Source of the DNA: Apoda limacodes
Taxonomy: Eukaryota > Arthropoda > Insecta > Lepidoptera > Limacodidae
Length of the DNA stretch: 64,000 nucleotides
Reading direction: 5' to 3'
Assembly: GCA_946406115.1 (NCBI GenBank)
Contig: OX291543.1
Location: 33,878,815 to 33,942,814, forward strand
Shown here in pieces: positions 53,555-63,794 of this stretch. Under the pieces are notes generated by a model. The model worked only from the letters and a program-made list of their open reading frames with translations, was not told the origin of the DNA and did no database searches. Positions within the stretch are counted from its first letter, which is position 1, and every line of letters starts with the position of its first letter. Both the position numbers and the translations under genes were made by a program.

Positions 53555-54140
53555 GTTGCCTGTCTGTCTGACAAGACCCTTTTCCTCAGTAACGCGTGAA
53601 GGTATCAAGTTGAAATTTATATCAAATACTAAGGTCTCCGTTTCCCCAAAGCTGTAAAATAGCAGGCTTTTGAGTCAACGCAATAAAAAATTACGGCCAT
53701 TAATGTCGCATATTTTGGTATTCTCAAATAAAAAATCTATGGGGTACTTCCAGTTGTCATAGAATCATGAAATTTGACACGAAGTGAGATCTTACATCAA
53801 AAATATGGGAAAAAACCGAAATTTGTTAATTTCTAGTTATAACACATTAAAAAAAACTTTGTCTGTCAAGACCCTTTTAATAAACGCGTTCTTGCGTGCA
53901 GGTATCAACTAGAAATTAATATCAAACACTTAAGTCTACGGGCACTTAAGTTAAAAAAAACAAGCTTTTAAACCAATGCAATACAAAATATGCCCAAAAT
54001 AGGGTCTTTTTTGTCGCATATTATGACAAAAATAAATCAAAACTTATGAGGTACTTCCCTATGACCTAGAATTATAAAATTTGGCAATAAGAAAGATGTT
54101 ACATCACAAATATAAGAAAAAATCCAAAAACCGATAATAA
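53555..54140 (+). repeat. Two diverged tandem units (about 300 bp) of a dispersed repeat
   Basis: Unit 1 (about 53567-53860) and unit 2 (about 53861-54140) share in order: TGTCTGTC..CAAGACCC, CGCGT.......GGTATCAA, AAATT.ATATCAAA.ACT.AGTCT, CAAGC/CAGGCTTTT, TGTCGCATATT, ATGGGGTACTTCC / ATGAGGTACTTCC and AAATTTGRCA. Similarity is moderate, so the duplication is old. Confidence 0.65.
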
Positions 54141-54555
54141 AGGCGTAAAGCTGAAATATTTAAGTCAAACTCTTACAATGTCATCCATCGAATAAACGAC
54201 TGCGTTTGCCAAAAAAATAATAAGAAAGCCTTGAGTACAATATATCTTTTATATATTATACCCATACCATACATGACACAAGTGTTAAATGGTGAGTAAG
54301 TGGGTTCTGGGTGTAAGTACGGATGTCTTTTTGGGATAGTTTCAAAGACTAATAAACAAAAGAAACCAATTAAAAAAAAATCTGCCAGTCTAAAACTATT
54401 TAATAAAGAACTTGTTTAGTAAGTGTTCCAAAGGTTTCATATATACAAAATAGAAAATAGAAACAGCCTTTATTACTGAAAAGATTGCAGATAAATCTGT
54501 GGCATATAGCTTTGTTCTTTAAACCTAAACTATTGATACCTAGGTTTACTAAAAA
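54141..54555. other. No gene recognised
   Basis: AT-rich spacer. Confidence 0.5.
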
Positions 54556-55395
54556 TAATTCTTAATATATTTATAAAATGTCTCTTAACTCAGTTTGCAT
54601 CCTGGCAACTCTCTCCAATTAGCTATGTCCCTCTTGACTCTCCTCCAGCGTGGACCCACTGTCGATTCTATTTTATCTTCTCATCTACAGTGCTACCTAC
54701 CACTGGTTCCCTTTGATTTTCGAGGGCACCAACTTGTGACTTCTTTACTCTACTTTTCCGTCGTGTCACGCATCATGTGACCCGTCCATTTCCATTTCTG
54801 TTGGTATATTCTCAGCAAGATGTCTGTAACCTGGGTTTTTACTCTTATATCTGTATTTCTGACTTCTTCTGGGGCTAAAGATGCTTCGTTTCATTACATG
54901 TTGGCATGATGAAAGCTTGATTCTATGTAGGGCTGTGAGAACCTTTGTCTCGCCATATGTCATCCAAGGGAGGATACAAAAGTGATAAACCTTTTGCTTT
55001 ACTTACAGACACGCTAAAATCCTTAGTTTTCATAATGTACTTTAGTGCCTATTCTTTTTTCCACCTACATGTTGTTCTTTTATTAACTTCGTTTGTCATC
55101 TGACTTTCATTTTGACCCAAGTGAACATATTCTCGTCCACATATTGTAAGAGTTGATTATTTACTCTTATTTCAAGCTGCGTGCTATTCGTCATGAGTTT
55201 GGTTCTATTCATGACGTGGATAAAAATATTGCTTACTTTAGATAATTTTCTGAGCATTTGCTTTATTTTTTTGCTCCTCCTCGAACTTTAGATGATTTTG
55301 CCGTTTTCCATTGATATTAATGCCTAAGTTTTCCTATTCTAAATTTCGAAACATACTTTCCAGCCCGGCTGAAATATCTTTGGCGGGATAGGATC

Positions 55396-56051
55396 GCCTA
55401 GATCAGTGGTGGGCAAAGTACGGCCCGCGAAAGGATTTTATCCGGCCCGCCGTCGGTCCTATGAAATTTAGTACATGGTACGTGATAATTATATTTTAAC
55501 GGTTCAACCGTATAAAATAAAAAAAAATAGATGCATAAGTTAAGAAGCCAGCTAGACTAGCCGCGTAGTTCATGTGTCGCGAGCGGGTCGCGGGGCGCTA
55601 AGAGGGTAGAGCAGTCTGAGGCGTGGTCGCGGGCGCGAGAGCATAGTCGCCTGCTGTAACCGAGCGAGTCGTACGTACAGTTTTGCTTCTTCCAGAAACA
55701 GACTTACTAATGGGCACCTTTTCTCGTAGCTGAAAGTTACTTCGTCGCTACTCAAACCTACATTCGACGATATTATTGTAAAACAAAAACAATATCATTT
55801 GTCTCACATTCCGACTGTAGCAGGGCCTTCGAAAAAAAGTTTAATTGTAATTTGTAAGTAGTTAACATTTGCGCAAGTGTATAATGCTTATAATTCCCTA
55901 TGATTAAACTATTTAAAGTAAAAAATGTTTTATACAATAAACGATTAGTTAGCGGTTTCAAATTAAAATGCATTCTGCTGGCTCTCTTCTGAAATTTCTT
56001 AAACTATGGGGGGGCACCCATAAAGAAAGTTTGCCCACCACTGGCCTAGAT
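55396..56051. mobile_element. hAT-like non-autonomous element with 8-bp target duplication
   Basis: 640-bp element (55404-56043) flanked by perfect 8-bp direct repeats GCCTAGAT (55396-55403, 56044-56051). Inverted ends are CAGTGGTGGGCAAAGTAC and (reverse complement of the right end) CAGTGGTGGGCAAACTTT: 14 identical bases, with a close match after that. GGCCCGC repeats follow the left end, a hallmark of a widespread hAT group. No complete transposase is seen; the two short minus ORFs carry no recognised domain. Confidence 0.92.
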
Positions 56052-56326
56052 CGATCTAGTGATTCTACCTGTATTCTTGTTCTATTACTGCAATATATCC
56101 GGTTTATGATATTTATGTAAATCTGTTGTATACCATATTGTTGTAAACTGTCTCAAATTCTCTCATGGGTTCTATACAAAATTCCATTGTAATGAATGAA
56201 GGCTATGTAAATATTTTTGGCATATTCTTTATATTATTCCAAAATTTGCTTAATCGTATCGTCGATTGTTAAATATATTTCTACCCAAGCCCCGCTTGCT
56301 CCACCCATTGTTATTTTTCCATTCAC

Positions 56327-56364
56327 CTGATGTCGAATGTGTCTCTATACACATTCGACATCAG
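56327..56364. repeat. Perfect 15-bp inverted repeat (8-nt loop)
   Basis: CTGATGTCGAATGTG and CACATTCGACATCAG face each other across TCTCTATA. It lies in the RTE pseudogene after SNVY and may be a replication- or repair-made inversion duplication, not an element end. Confidence 0.8.
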
Positions 56365-56744
56365 CTTAATGGGTCTATTGTTTCTGATTCCCTCTTTTAA
56401 TATTGTGCAAAAAACAGAGGTGAGATTTTGTCCATTTATCTTGAAGATTATCTTGATTTTGTAGAATCAAACATAAGACGTCTACAGTACCGTTTAATAG
56501 CTCGTTTGGAATTTTGTTGTTTTGTTCCAGTTCTTTGAATGCTTTTGAAGGCCTCCCATTTGAGTATGAAACGAATGAATTTTCAAAGTAAAATTTAGGC
56601 TAGGGTTTCAGTGTACAAGAGCAGCCAAAGCCCCTTTTTCGCCTATATCTGTCTTATCTATTGCCTTAAAATGATGATTTAAGCGTCCGTCCAATCTCAA
56701 GATTAGAGTTGATGAGCCTTAAGAAGCCACCGATAAAATAAGTG

Positions 56745-57150
56745 TAGGTTGTGGACGCTTGCATTACTTGCGCGTTGCCGATCTCTTAAAATTCTATATA
56801 ACGCCTTGCAAAAATCCTATACTGTAAAAAAACCTTAGCGGGAAGCTCATTCCTCAATATAAGCGTTCGAAAATTAAGTTCGTCTAAAACCGCACTATAC
56901 GTAACCATTTAGGGTCTAAGGAGTGGGGATGAATTCTCTACCGACAGCGAGCGTTGCGATGGTAGAAAGGAGCCGTAGGCATCATTTCCAACAAACAGAG
57001 TCCTCAGAACACAGCCCATTATACACGCAATAGAACATATACACAGGGAGACAAAATCTCTTTTCAGACGTAACGGTATATATACCACATTTGTGAGTTT
57101 TGGATTGTCGACAATTCTCTCAGATAGTAGTGGTATTTTGGTCAATTTCA
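56745..57150 (-). pseudogene. CR1/jockey LINE C-terminal copy (old, no tail)
   Basis: Minus strand: RIVDNPKLTNVVYIPLRLKR, DFVSLCICSIACIMGCVLRT, then frame changes to ATFYHRNARCR, NSSPLLRP and 'ATCTCTTAAAATTCTATATAACG' matching RFLKGRQ. About 400 bp; the canonical 3' tail is missing. More diverged than the other copies. Confidence 0.75.
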
Positions 57151-57575
57151 ATTGAGTTTGTGCCTTTCACGCCACGCATTTTCTAACAAGTTTTACCATC
57201 AGAAGCCGGTTGATTTTAAGTTTCTATGCATAAAAAATCGTTGTTTTACGTCACTTCGCGTAACTTATTTGAAAACGACAGGAACGCGTGGTAACTCTTC
57301 AGAGCTCTCGTTATGTTTGACAACAACGTTTAACGCCAGTAAAGTTACCCAAAATTATCATTTTGGGGCTTGTAAATTGAAGCTCCTGTGAAAACAGCTG
57401 GAGAATATAAAGCTGATTTCGTACATAATCAGGCCACGTACCGAGGGTGCAGGCGATGGGAGGAGATGGGGGGTTGTCTGCTGTAACAATAATTTCATTT
57501 CCCTTGATAATAAAATTTATTGTGTAATTGTATTGTAATTTAAATATTAAGTTAGTTAGTTTAGTTTTTAAAATT
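57151..57575. other. No gene recognised
   Basis: AT-rich. A 79-codon plus ORF (57152-57391) has no motif. Confidence 0.4.
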
Positions 57576-57579
57576 AATA

Positions 57580-57840
57580 AAAAGCGGACAAGTGCGAGTC
57601 TTATTCGCGCACCGAGGGTCCCTTACAAATTGTTACAAAAGATAGGTCGTATTGATACCGTACTAAACTTTGTAGCTAAATGGGATTTTTTTCCCATACC
57701 TTGTTATCCTTTACGGCCAATTCTTAAAATGCAAATATAGATAAGTTTTATCGAAAAAAAATGCATTTACAAAGTCTATGAGGAAAGTGATATCATGGGG
57801 CGCGTAAAACTGGTGGGCGCAGCTAGTTTAAAATAAAGTC
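57580..57840 (-). repeat. 'GCGGACAAGTGCGAGTC' repeat copy
   Basis: 'AAAAAGCGGACAAGTGCGAG TCTTATTCGCGCACCGAGGG TCCCTTAC' at the left, ending 'TATCATGGGGCGCGTAAAAC TGGTGGGCGCAGCTAGTTT'. Same ends as other members of the family, with a diverged middle. Confidence 0.6.
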
Positions 57841-58010
57841 CCACGTAGCCCATTTTATTTGGGTTTTAATTAATGAACTGCGTTTTTCAAGAAATGTTGT
57901 AAGTAGATAATATAAAAATGTTAGTAATTATTCAAATATAAGCAAAACAACGTTCGCCGGATCTACTAGTAACATTAAATTACTTTTTTTGTTTGCCTTA
58001 CCTTATAAGA
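57841..58010. other. No gene recognised
   Basis: Short AT-rich spacer. Confidence 0.5.
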
Positions 58011-58138
58011 TTTTTTTTTACACCACTGAGGTGGCAAACAAGCTCACACTTCGCCTAATGTTAAGCAGTAACTGTAGCCTATATGAACGCTTGCAATATA
58101 CTAGGGGTATTATCCACACGTTTCCGCCCCTTTGATAA
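58011..58138 (-). repeat. CR1/jockey LINE 3'-tail scrap
   Basis: 'TTTTTTTTTACACCACTGAG GTGGCAAACAAGCTCAC', 'CTAATGTTAAGCAG', 'GAACGCTTGCAATATAC' then divergence. About 125 bp, old. Confidence 0.75.
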
Positions 58139-58287
58139 AAAAAAATATATATCAAAATACTGAACAAATATTTAATCAAAACTGTAAATATGTATACTTC
58201 TTCTAAGAAAATTGAACAGAATGTTCCCCTTAGTATAGCTCGCTTTGACAAATACAGGTACACCCGTCTATAAAATTCAACGTTTTA

Positions 58288-59150
58288 CAAAATTCAGACT
58301 TCAATTCAATTCAATTCAATTCAATTCATTTATTACATAATTATGGGTAATACTATGTCAAGATGTTACAGAATATATGAAACATCCATAATTTGCTCTT
58401 TCGAGCATACGGAACTCAATAATAAAAATTAAACAAATATGATAAGAATTTGCTTACTTTTAAATTCAGCTTTTACGTAATTAAGATACAATAAATGTCG
58501 ACATTACATAAAGCACATGCATAACTACAATGTTAGAATAAAAATTAAATTGAAAATAATAAAAAATTGAGAATAATAAAAAATTGAAAATGTCGTACTA
58601 AATACAGAATTGCGAAATTAAAAAAAAAGTACAAAATTAAAAATAAGTGGATACGTCATACGTGGAGCAGTAGATCTTTAATGTCGTAAAAACATTTTTC
58701 GATGAGCCAATTATATAAACATTTTTTGAATTTTGGGGTAGGTAATGCAGCTATATAATGCTATTGTATATTTTTATCGACATAAAGATAACACTGTTTT
58801 CACCTATTTTAAGCCTGAAAGTTTGGTTTTTTAATCTGTTTTGTTTTTTATGTATTATTTTATTGACATTGTTAATTTTCTCAGCTTTCTCAAACAAGTG
58901 AGGATATTTACGTACAAAAATACACATCTCATAAATATACAATGAACACAATGTCAGAATACGCAGCTCTTTAAAGAGGGGTTAACATGATACAGATTGG
59001 TCTGATATTCCGCACAAGGCTCTTATACATTTTTTTTTAATAACAAATACATTGCGTGCATCAGGTGAATTACCCCACAGAATAAGCCCCTACCTTAAAT
59101 TAGAGCTTACATGAGCACTGACTATTCTTCTCAATACAAAAATATACTTG
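58288..59150 (-). pseudogene. Jockey-like LINE C-terminus and 3' end (copy D), (TTCAA)n tail
   Basis: 3' edge (plus strand) is (TTCAA)n at 58303-58330 followed by TTCATTTATTACATAATTAT. Minus-strand coding from about 59090: LILWGNSPDARNVFVI, KKKCIRALCGISDQ, FKELRILTLCSLYIYEMC, IFVRKYPHLFEK, interrupted by stops, then decay. It aligns with GILLWG..IF.LQKRAIR in the 60.9-kb copy. 5'-truncated and dead. Confidence 0.7.
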
Positions 59151-60535
59151 TGTAATTTCACAGCACAGTTTTGAACTAGTACGGAGTGCGAAGAATTGTT
59201 CTACACATTGCTTAACTACTCGTATCTCCTATGTGAATTTAATAGATATTAGAACATAAATTGTAACATGTTATGCTGAATTAAATAAATATTATATAAT
59301 ATTATATAATTTCTTACAAATTCCTGAGCAATGATATTTCCAACTTAAATGTTTGTCAAGTTTCAAAAATTCATTACATTTAACTCTTCAATTTTGTTAT
59401 TTTCATAATAGATACTCAAATTCGAAGAAAATTTATAAAAATGAAAATAATCGCTGAAATTAATTAAGGTCGTGCCCTAATTATTGTTTCGAATTTCGTA
59501 ATTCACTAATACTTACCTACTACCTAGCCACTATGATAATGTGTAATAGCAGTTTGCTACAGGTCGTAGCCACAAATAAGATTTGTAGCTGACCTTACCA
59601 TATAGATTACGCTATACTACTTACCTTATAGGTTACCACATACCTACTTATTGCGATAATGTGATTTGTAGAATAAACTTTGACAGGCGTAACTATTTGT
59701 ACGAGCGTTAATTTTTCGAGAGACAAAACCAGAGAACGTTTACTCAACAGGTCCTTGGCTCTGATATGTATTTCATTCACTAGGTTATTAATCCCCATAA
59801 CGGGTAAACCCAATAAAATTACTATTCCATAAATAAACAACCAATACCACTATAAATGACCCAGATATTCCGCCGTCAGAAAGTCCTTCCTTAAGTTAAT
59901 TGAACGTGTATTACCAACGCCGAGGCAATTTTATTACGCAGGATAGACGAAGGAAAACATTTCCGAGATAATATTAACGTCATATTTCCGTCCATGATCG
60001 AAATGATCCGAAGAATGCTTTTTCCGGCTTATTAAAATTGCTCTCATATTTTGAGTTGCTCATGATTGATGCAATTTTAAATAGAAATCATATTAATGTT
60101 ATTTATTTGATATAGTTGTTGTAAGTAGTTTTGATTATTGTAAATTTCGGTAATTTTTTACACGACTGCTGAAGGAGGGTAATGTTCGTCAAACGTGTAA
60201 GTGTATATATGTAGGTATGGGTATTTCTTAAGCACGCTGTGTTTCTCTAAAGGATTTGACGAATTTTGACATGTTATTATGTCAGATTCGTTTTAATTTA
60301 AATTTAAGTATGGCGCCCGCGAAAAAAAACTAACGAAGGTATTTGACTTATTACTTATTTCTTATTCTTTTTTAGAGTTCCGTAGTCAAATGGTAAAAAA
60401 ACTTAGAAGTTCTTCATGTCCTTCCGCGTGCAAACATTGAACCGGGGTCGAAATTTTTTTTTGCGCCCCACCATGTTGATATCGTTAGATAATACTTGAA
60501 TAACGCATTTATGTTCTTAAAAACCTATTGATTTT
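59151..60535. other. No gene recognised; repeat-like words
   Basis: Short AT-rich repeats (ATTATATAATATTATATAAT at about 59290) and 60365-60420 'TTTTTTAGAGTTCCGTAGTC', likely an end of the 'GGGTTCCGTAC' family. Two minus ORFs show no motif. Confidence 0.45.
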
Positions 60536-60539
60536 TTTG

Positions 60540-61345
60540 TTTTTTTTTTTATAATTAAAGTCAAAGTCAAAGTCAAAGTCAAAATGGTTTATTCAAATAA
60601 GGATTTTACAATCACTTTTGAATCGTCAAAGTTATAAAATATTATTTTTTGAACCCTCCCACCTTCCCGCCGGTTCACAATGTTGTTGATTTCTACCGAG
60701 AAGAATCCGGCAAGAAACTCGATAGTTACTCTTTTAAAAACACTCAAATAAACTAAAATACAATTAATGTTTTAAATAAAAGATTTTTAGTCGTACAATT
60801 TTATGTTATTTCCATTTTAATTTGGTTTACCTATGCATCCTGTAATTGAGCATCATCAGTCCCAAGGATTTTTATCATTTACATAGTCTGAAATATTGTA
60901 ATATGCCTTTTTACAAAGTACCTGCTTGATAAAAGATTTAAATTTACTTATTGATAGATTTTGAATTTTATTGGGAACTTTGTTGTAAAAGTGTATACAT
61001 TGCGCCATAAAAGAGTTACTTATTTTGTGTAGACGTGTATCATGCACCAACAGCTTATTTTTACTTCTAGTATTTACTTTGTGAACGTCACTTTTCTTGC
61101 TGAAACTATTGATATTTTTATGTACATATAAAAGATTTTCATATATGTACTGCGACACTAAAGTTAAAATTTTTACTTCCCTAAACCTATCCCTCAGAGA
61201 TATCCTAGATCCTAATTTATAAATAGCACGAATTGCCCTTTTTTGTAACAAAAATATTGTATTTACATCAGCAGCGCTACCCCACAATAGGATACCATAT
61301 GTCATTAAACTATGGAAATAGCTAAAATATACTATTTTTGCAGTG
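60540..61345 (-). pseudogene. Jockey-like LINE C-terminus and 3' end (copy C), (AAAGTC)n tail
   Basis: 3' edge: T run then (AAAGTC)4 at 60559-60582 and the 3' UTR 'AAAATGGTTTATTCAAATAAG'. Coding (minus, 61345-60856): truncated at DTAKIVYFSYFHS, then YGILLWGSAADVNTIFLLQ, KRAIRAIYKLGSRISLRDRF, LLYVHKNINSFSKKSDVHKV, KVPNKIQNLSISKFKSFIKQ and a natural end ...NDKNPWD. The last 149 codons are open, so this is the least decayed copy of this family here. The RT is missing. Confidence 0.85.
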
Positions 61346-61984
61346 TCGACATCGATCCATTAATCTTCCTTATGAGGGTTTTGATATTAAAAGAGTGAGC
61401 GTGAGCTGGCTTTTTTGATTATATACATACAATCTACCTCCCAATTAATTAAAACCCGTCCACTGTCAGGAAAGATATCGCATAACTAAAAACCAACTCC
61501 CTTTAAAAAGTTGGTTAAAAAGGCCAAAACCCGAATAATAAACGTCCACAGAAATAGGTTTATACCCAGTTTCTTGCATAATTAAGTGTCTTAATACCAA
61601 CAAAGCGACCCAAGGATTATCATTCTCGGCGTGTAAAACGTAGTCGGTGCGGCGAAAGCTGAGAATATTAAGCTGGGTTCATACTTACTTAGTCAACCCA
61701 TGTACTGAGAACTTAAGTAACGAAGCATTAGTACCTACCCAGTACCCACTATATGAGCAGTTAAATACTAATAAATAAAATATGACTGATTTATTTAAAT
61801 TGTTGAATTTTGTAAACAGTACACTACTTAACCATAAAGTATTACGGTATTAAATTAGAATGAACGTAACTTTGTCGCTAGTTGTCCCACAATAGTAACC
61901 ACTTTTAAGCACATAGCTCACCCCATGATTTGCAATAAGCACAAAGTGAGTTTAACCCAACTGCCGGAAGAAAGGAGGGTAATT
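61346..61984. other. No gene recognised
   Basis: AT-rich spacer. Confidence 0.5.
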
Positions 61985-62110
61985 TTTGTCCATTTCTTTG
62001 GCACGCCCTACAGCCTGAACAGGTAGACGGATTTTGACATGCGAGGTGTCATTTGGTTCGTCGTGTGAGTGTGAGTGACACAAGGAATATTAAAATTTCT
62101 AAAAAATCAA
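61985..62110 (+). repeat. Dispersed repeat fragment
   Basis: 'TTTGTCCATTTCTTTGGCACG', 'ACGGATTTTGACATGCGAGG', 'TGTCATTTGGTTCGTCGTG'. The pattern is similar to 60.17-60.29 kb ('GAATTTTGACATG'). No gene. Confidence 0.4.
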
Positions 62111-62130
62111 AATTGCGGATTTTGTGCGGG

Positions 62131-62395
62131 TTAAAAATAAATAATTAAAAAACCTAACTGCAACAACTAAAAAGAAGTAAACAAGTGCTCCTAAAACATA
62201 CCAAATATTTAACTATAAGCAGTCGGAACTCATTAAAATGCAAAAACAAATAATAGTTCAGAATATAGTAGTCACCTTAAAATGAGTACCGACTGCTTAT
62301 AGCTAAATATTTGATATGTTTTAAGGGCACTTGTTTATTTCTTTTTAGTTCTTGCAGTCGGATTTTTTAATTTATTTAATTATTTATTTTTATTC
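62131..62395. repeat. Palindromic (foldback) repeat
   Basis: Left arm 62131-62234 (AAAAATAAATAATTAAAAAA ... AAACAAGTGCTCCTAAAAC ... TAACTATAAGCAGTCGGAAC) and right arm 62281-62395 (GTACCGACTGCTTATAGCTA ... TTAAGGGCACTTGTTTATT ... TTATTTAATTATTTATTTTT) are imperfect reverse complements around a 46-bp spacer. No transposase or target duplication confirmed. Confidence 0.7.
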
Positions 62396-63260
62396 ACAGT
62401 TATTATTATTTCATTTATTTAATATTTGGAAGAAAATTGTAAGCTACGTACGTTAAAAAATTCAAAGCAATAAAGGATATCTTAATTTTATTTTTTAGCA
62501 GTAGGTACTTAAAGAATATCATCTTCATTACATATTTATATGGTAGCATGGCATTCTTCATTTGAACTCATTCAGAAGTCTGCAATTCCAATATCTATCG
62601 GTATTGCGAGATCGCCGACAGTAGGAATTGGAAATATTCTCGATATCTCATCGTGCAATATTAAGATCTCAAATGATCTATACGCTAAAAAAACAAAATA
62701 TTAATTAATAAATATAACTTTGAAAAGTACAAGAGGCGGTCTTATCACTAAAAAGTTATATTTTCTAGACAACCTTAGGGTTGAGGAAATTATCATTAAT
62801 AACTAAAAGTGTCTTTGCATTACAACCAATCATAGTGAATTCCCTAATTTATAAATAAAACTGCTAAATCTTAAATAGAAAACACTTCAATATATTAATA
62901 CCTACACACACCGAATACCACTCCCATTGATCTATCAATTTGTTTGAAATGGAAAGCAGAGTGGAAAATATAACAGGTATTTGTGTACCTATGAGGTGGC
63001 TGTTAAATAACCTTTTCTGTCTAATTTTTTTTTTCTAATGTAGGTAAATAAAAGCGGCTAAATAAATGTGTCAACCAACTTTGGTTATATTCACCTTAAG
63101 TTTACTAATTTTCTAGCTTTTGCTTTTGCTAGGCCCGCATGGAGTTCGATCATATCTGAGTTTCGAGAACTTCTTGATTGAGCGAAATGAACAATATATG
63201 TTATTTTACATTCCTTAAGCAATCATTGTGCTAAACATCAGGTTATTCCGCAGTTCCGAC
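62396..63260. other. No gene recognised
   Basis: AT-rich. A short symmetrical word AATTCCAATATCTATCGG and its partial inverse GACAGTAGGAATTGGAAATATT lie at 62587-62640. Nothing else assigned. Confidence 0.45.
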
Positions 63261-63264
63261 TTCA

Positions 63265-63425
63265 TGGTGCCCCGTGGTTAACCCTCGGTGGAAACTCATT
63301 CCCGTTGAAACTTTCGATGGGTACGAAAATAAATATCCTGTGACCGCCGTCCAACTACTACTATGCCAAATATCAGGTCAATTGGATGCTCAGATGTAAA
63401 GTTGAGGAATAACAAAAAAAAAGAT
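63265..63425 (+). repeat. Common dispersed repeat fragment
   Basis: 'GGTGCCCCGTGGTTAACCC', 'CATTCCCGTTGAAACTTTCG', 'AAATATCCTGTGACCG', 'TATGCCAAATATCAGGTCAAT' is the standard middle of the 'TAGC...ATAATATTAGT' family. Confidence 0.5.
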
Positions 63426-63499
63426 TTTCGCTTTTATATGTTAGGTCGCTTAAACTTACTTGCTTTATTTTATTTTATATTTTTGTATCTTTATCATCA

Positions 63500-63720
63500 A
63501 GTTTTCATTCCCCCGAAGAAGTTAATAAGCAACTGGATACACACCCACATTATCTGTAATGTGGACACAGCCTCTTTTAACCAACCACTTTCGTGACAGG
63601 TGATGAGCACGTGGGGTGAAACCACTGCTTGTGATGCAGTATATCTGAACTAAGGTCTCTTTTCCTTATGTCCCTTGTTGTAAACCAGTATATTTATAAA
63701 AGTATATTGCCGTTCTTGAC
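63500..63720 (-). repeat. Inverted copy of the 48.94-49.18 kb repeat
   Basis: On the minus strand: ACTGGTTTACAACAAGGGACATA (about 63690-63668), then 'AAAGTGGTTGGTTAAAAGAGG', 'TCCACATTACAGATAATGTGGG', 'GTGTGTATCCAGTTGC'. This matches the minisatellite unit plus its flank at 49 kb. Only one unit is present here, so the tandem array arose locally at 49 kb. Confidence 0.75.
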
Positions 63721-63794
63721 GAACTACAAGATGTAAGTCAGGATTGGGTAAGATTTTCTGAGTTTATAGAAAATCCCAGAAATTAATACGAAAA

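Larger units (their letters stand above)
54560..56640 (-). pseudogene. RTE-type LINE pseudogene, interrupted by a hAT-like element
   Basis: Minus-strand, many frame breaks. From 56560 down: SKAFKELEQNKIPNELLNG, NRPIKLMSNVY, EQAGF-like segment, YRTHERI..LQQYGIQQIYIN, IINRIYCSNRTRIQVES (RT fingers and palm). The hAT-like element 55404-56043 follows. Coding resumes at 55395 with GDPIPPKIFQP, FRNLE..NLGINI, a decayed FADD region, KLMTNSTQLEIRVNN, ENMFTWVK and QMTNEVNKRTT. It ends about 54960-54600 with TALHRIKLSSCQHVMKRSIF, WKWTGHMMRDTTEKWSKEVT and RWRRVKRDIANWRELPG. These are RTE/BovB-like endonuclease-RT words. The expected QGDP motif flanks the hAT-like insertion site, so the two parts were once joined. 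Confidence 0.75.
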
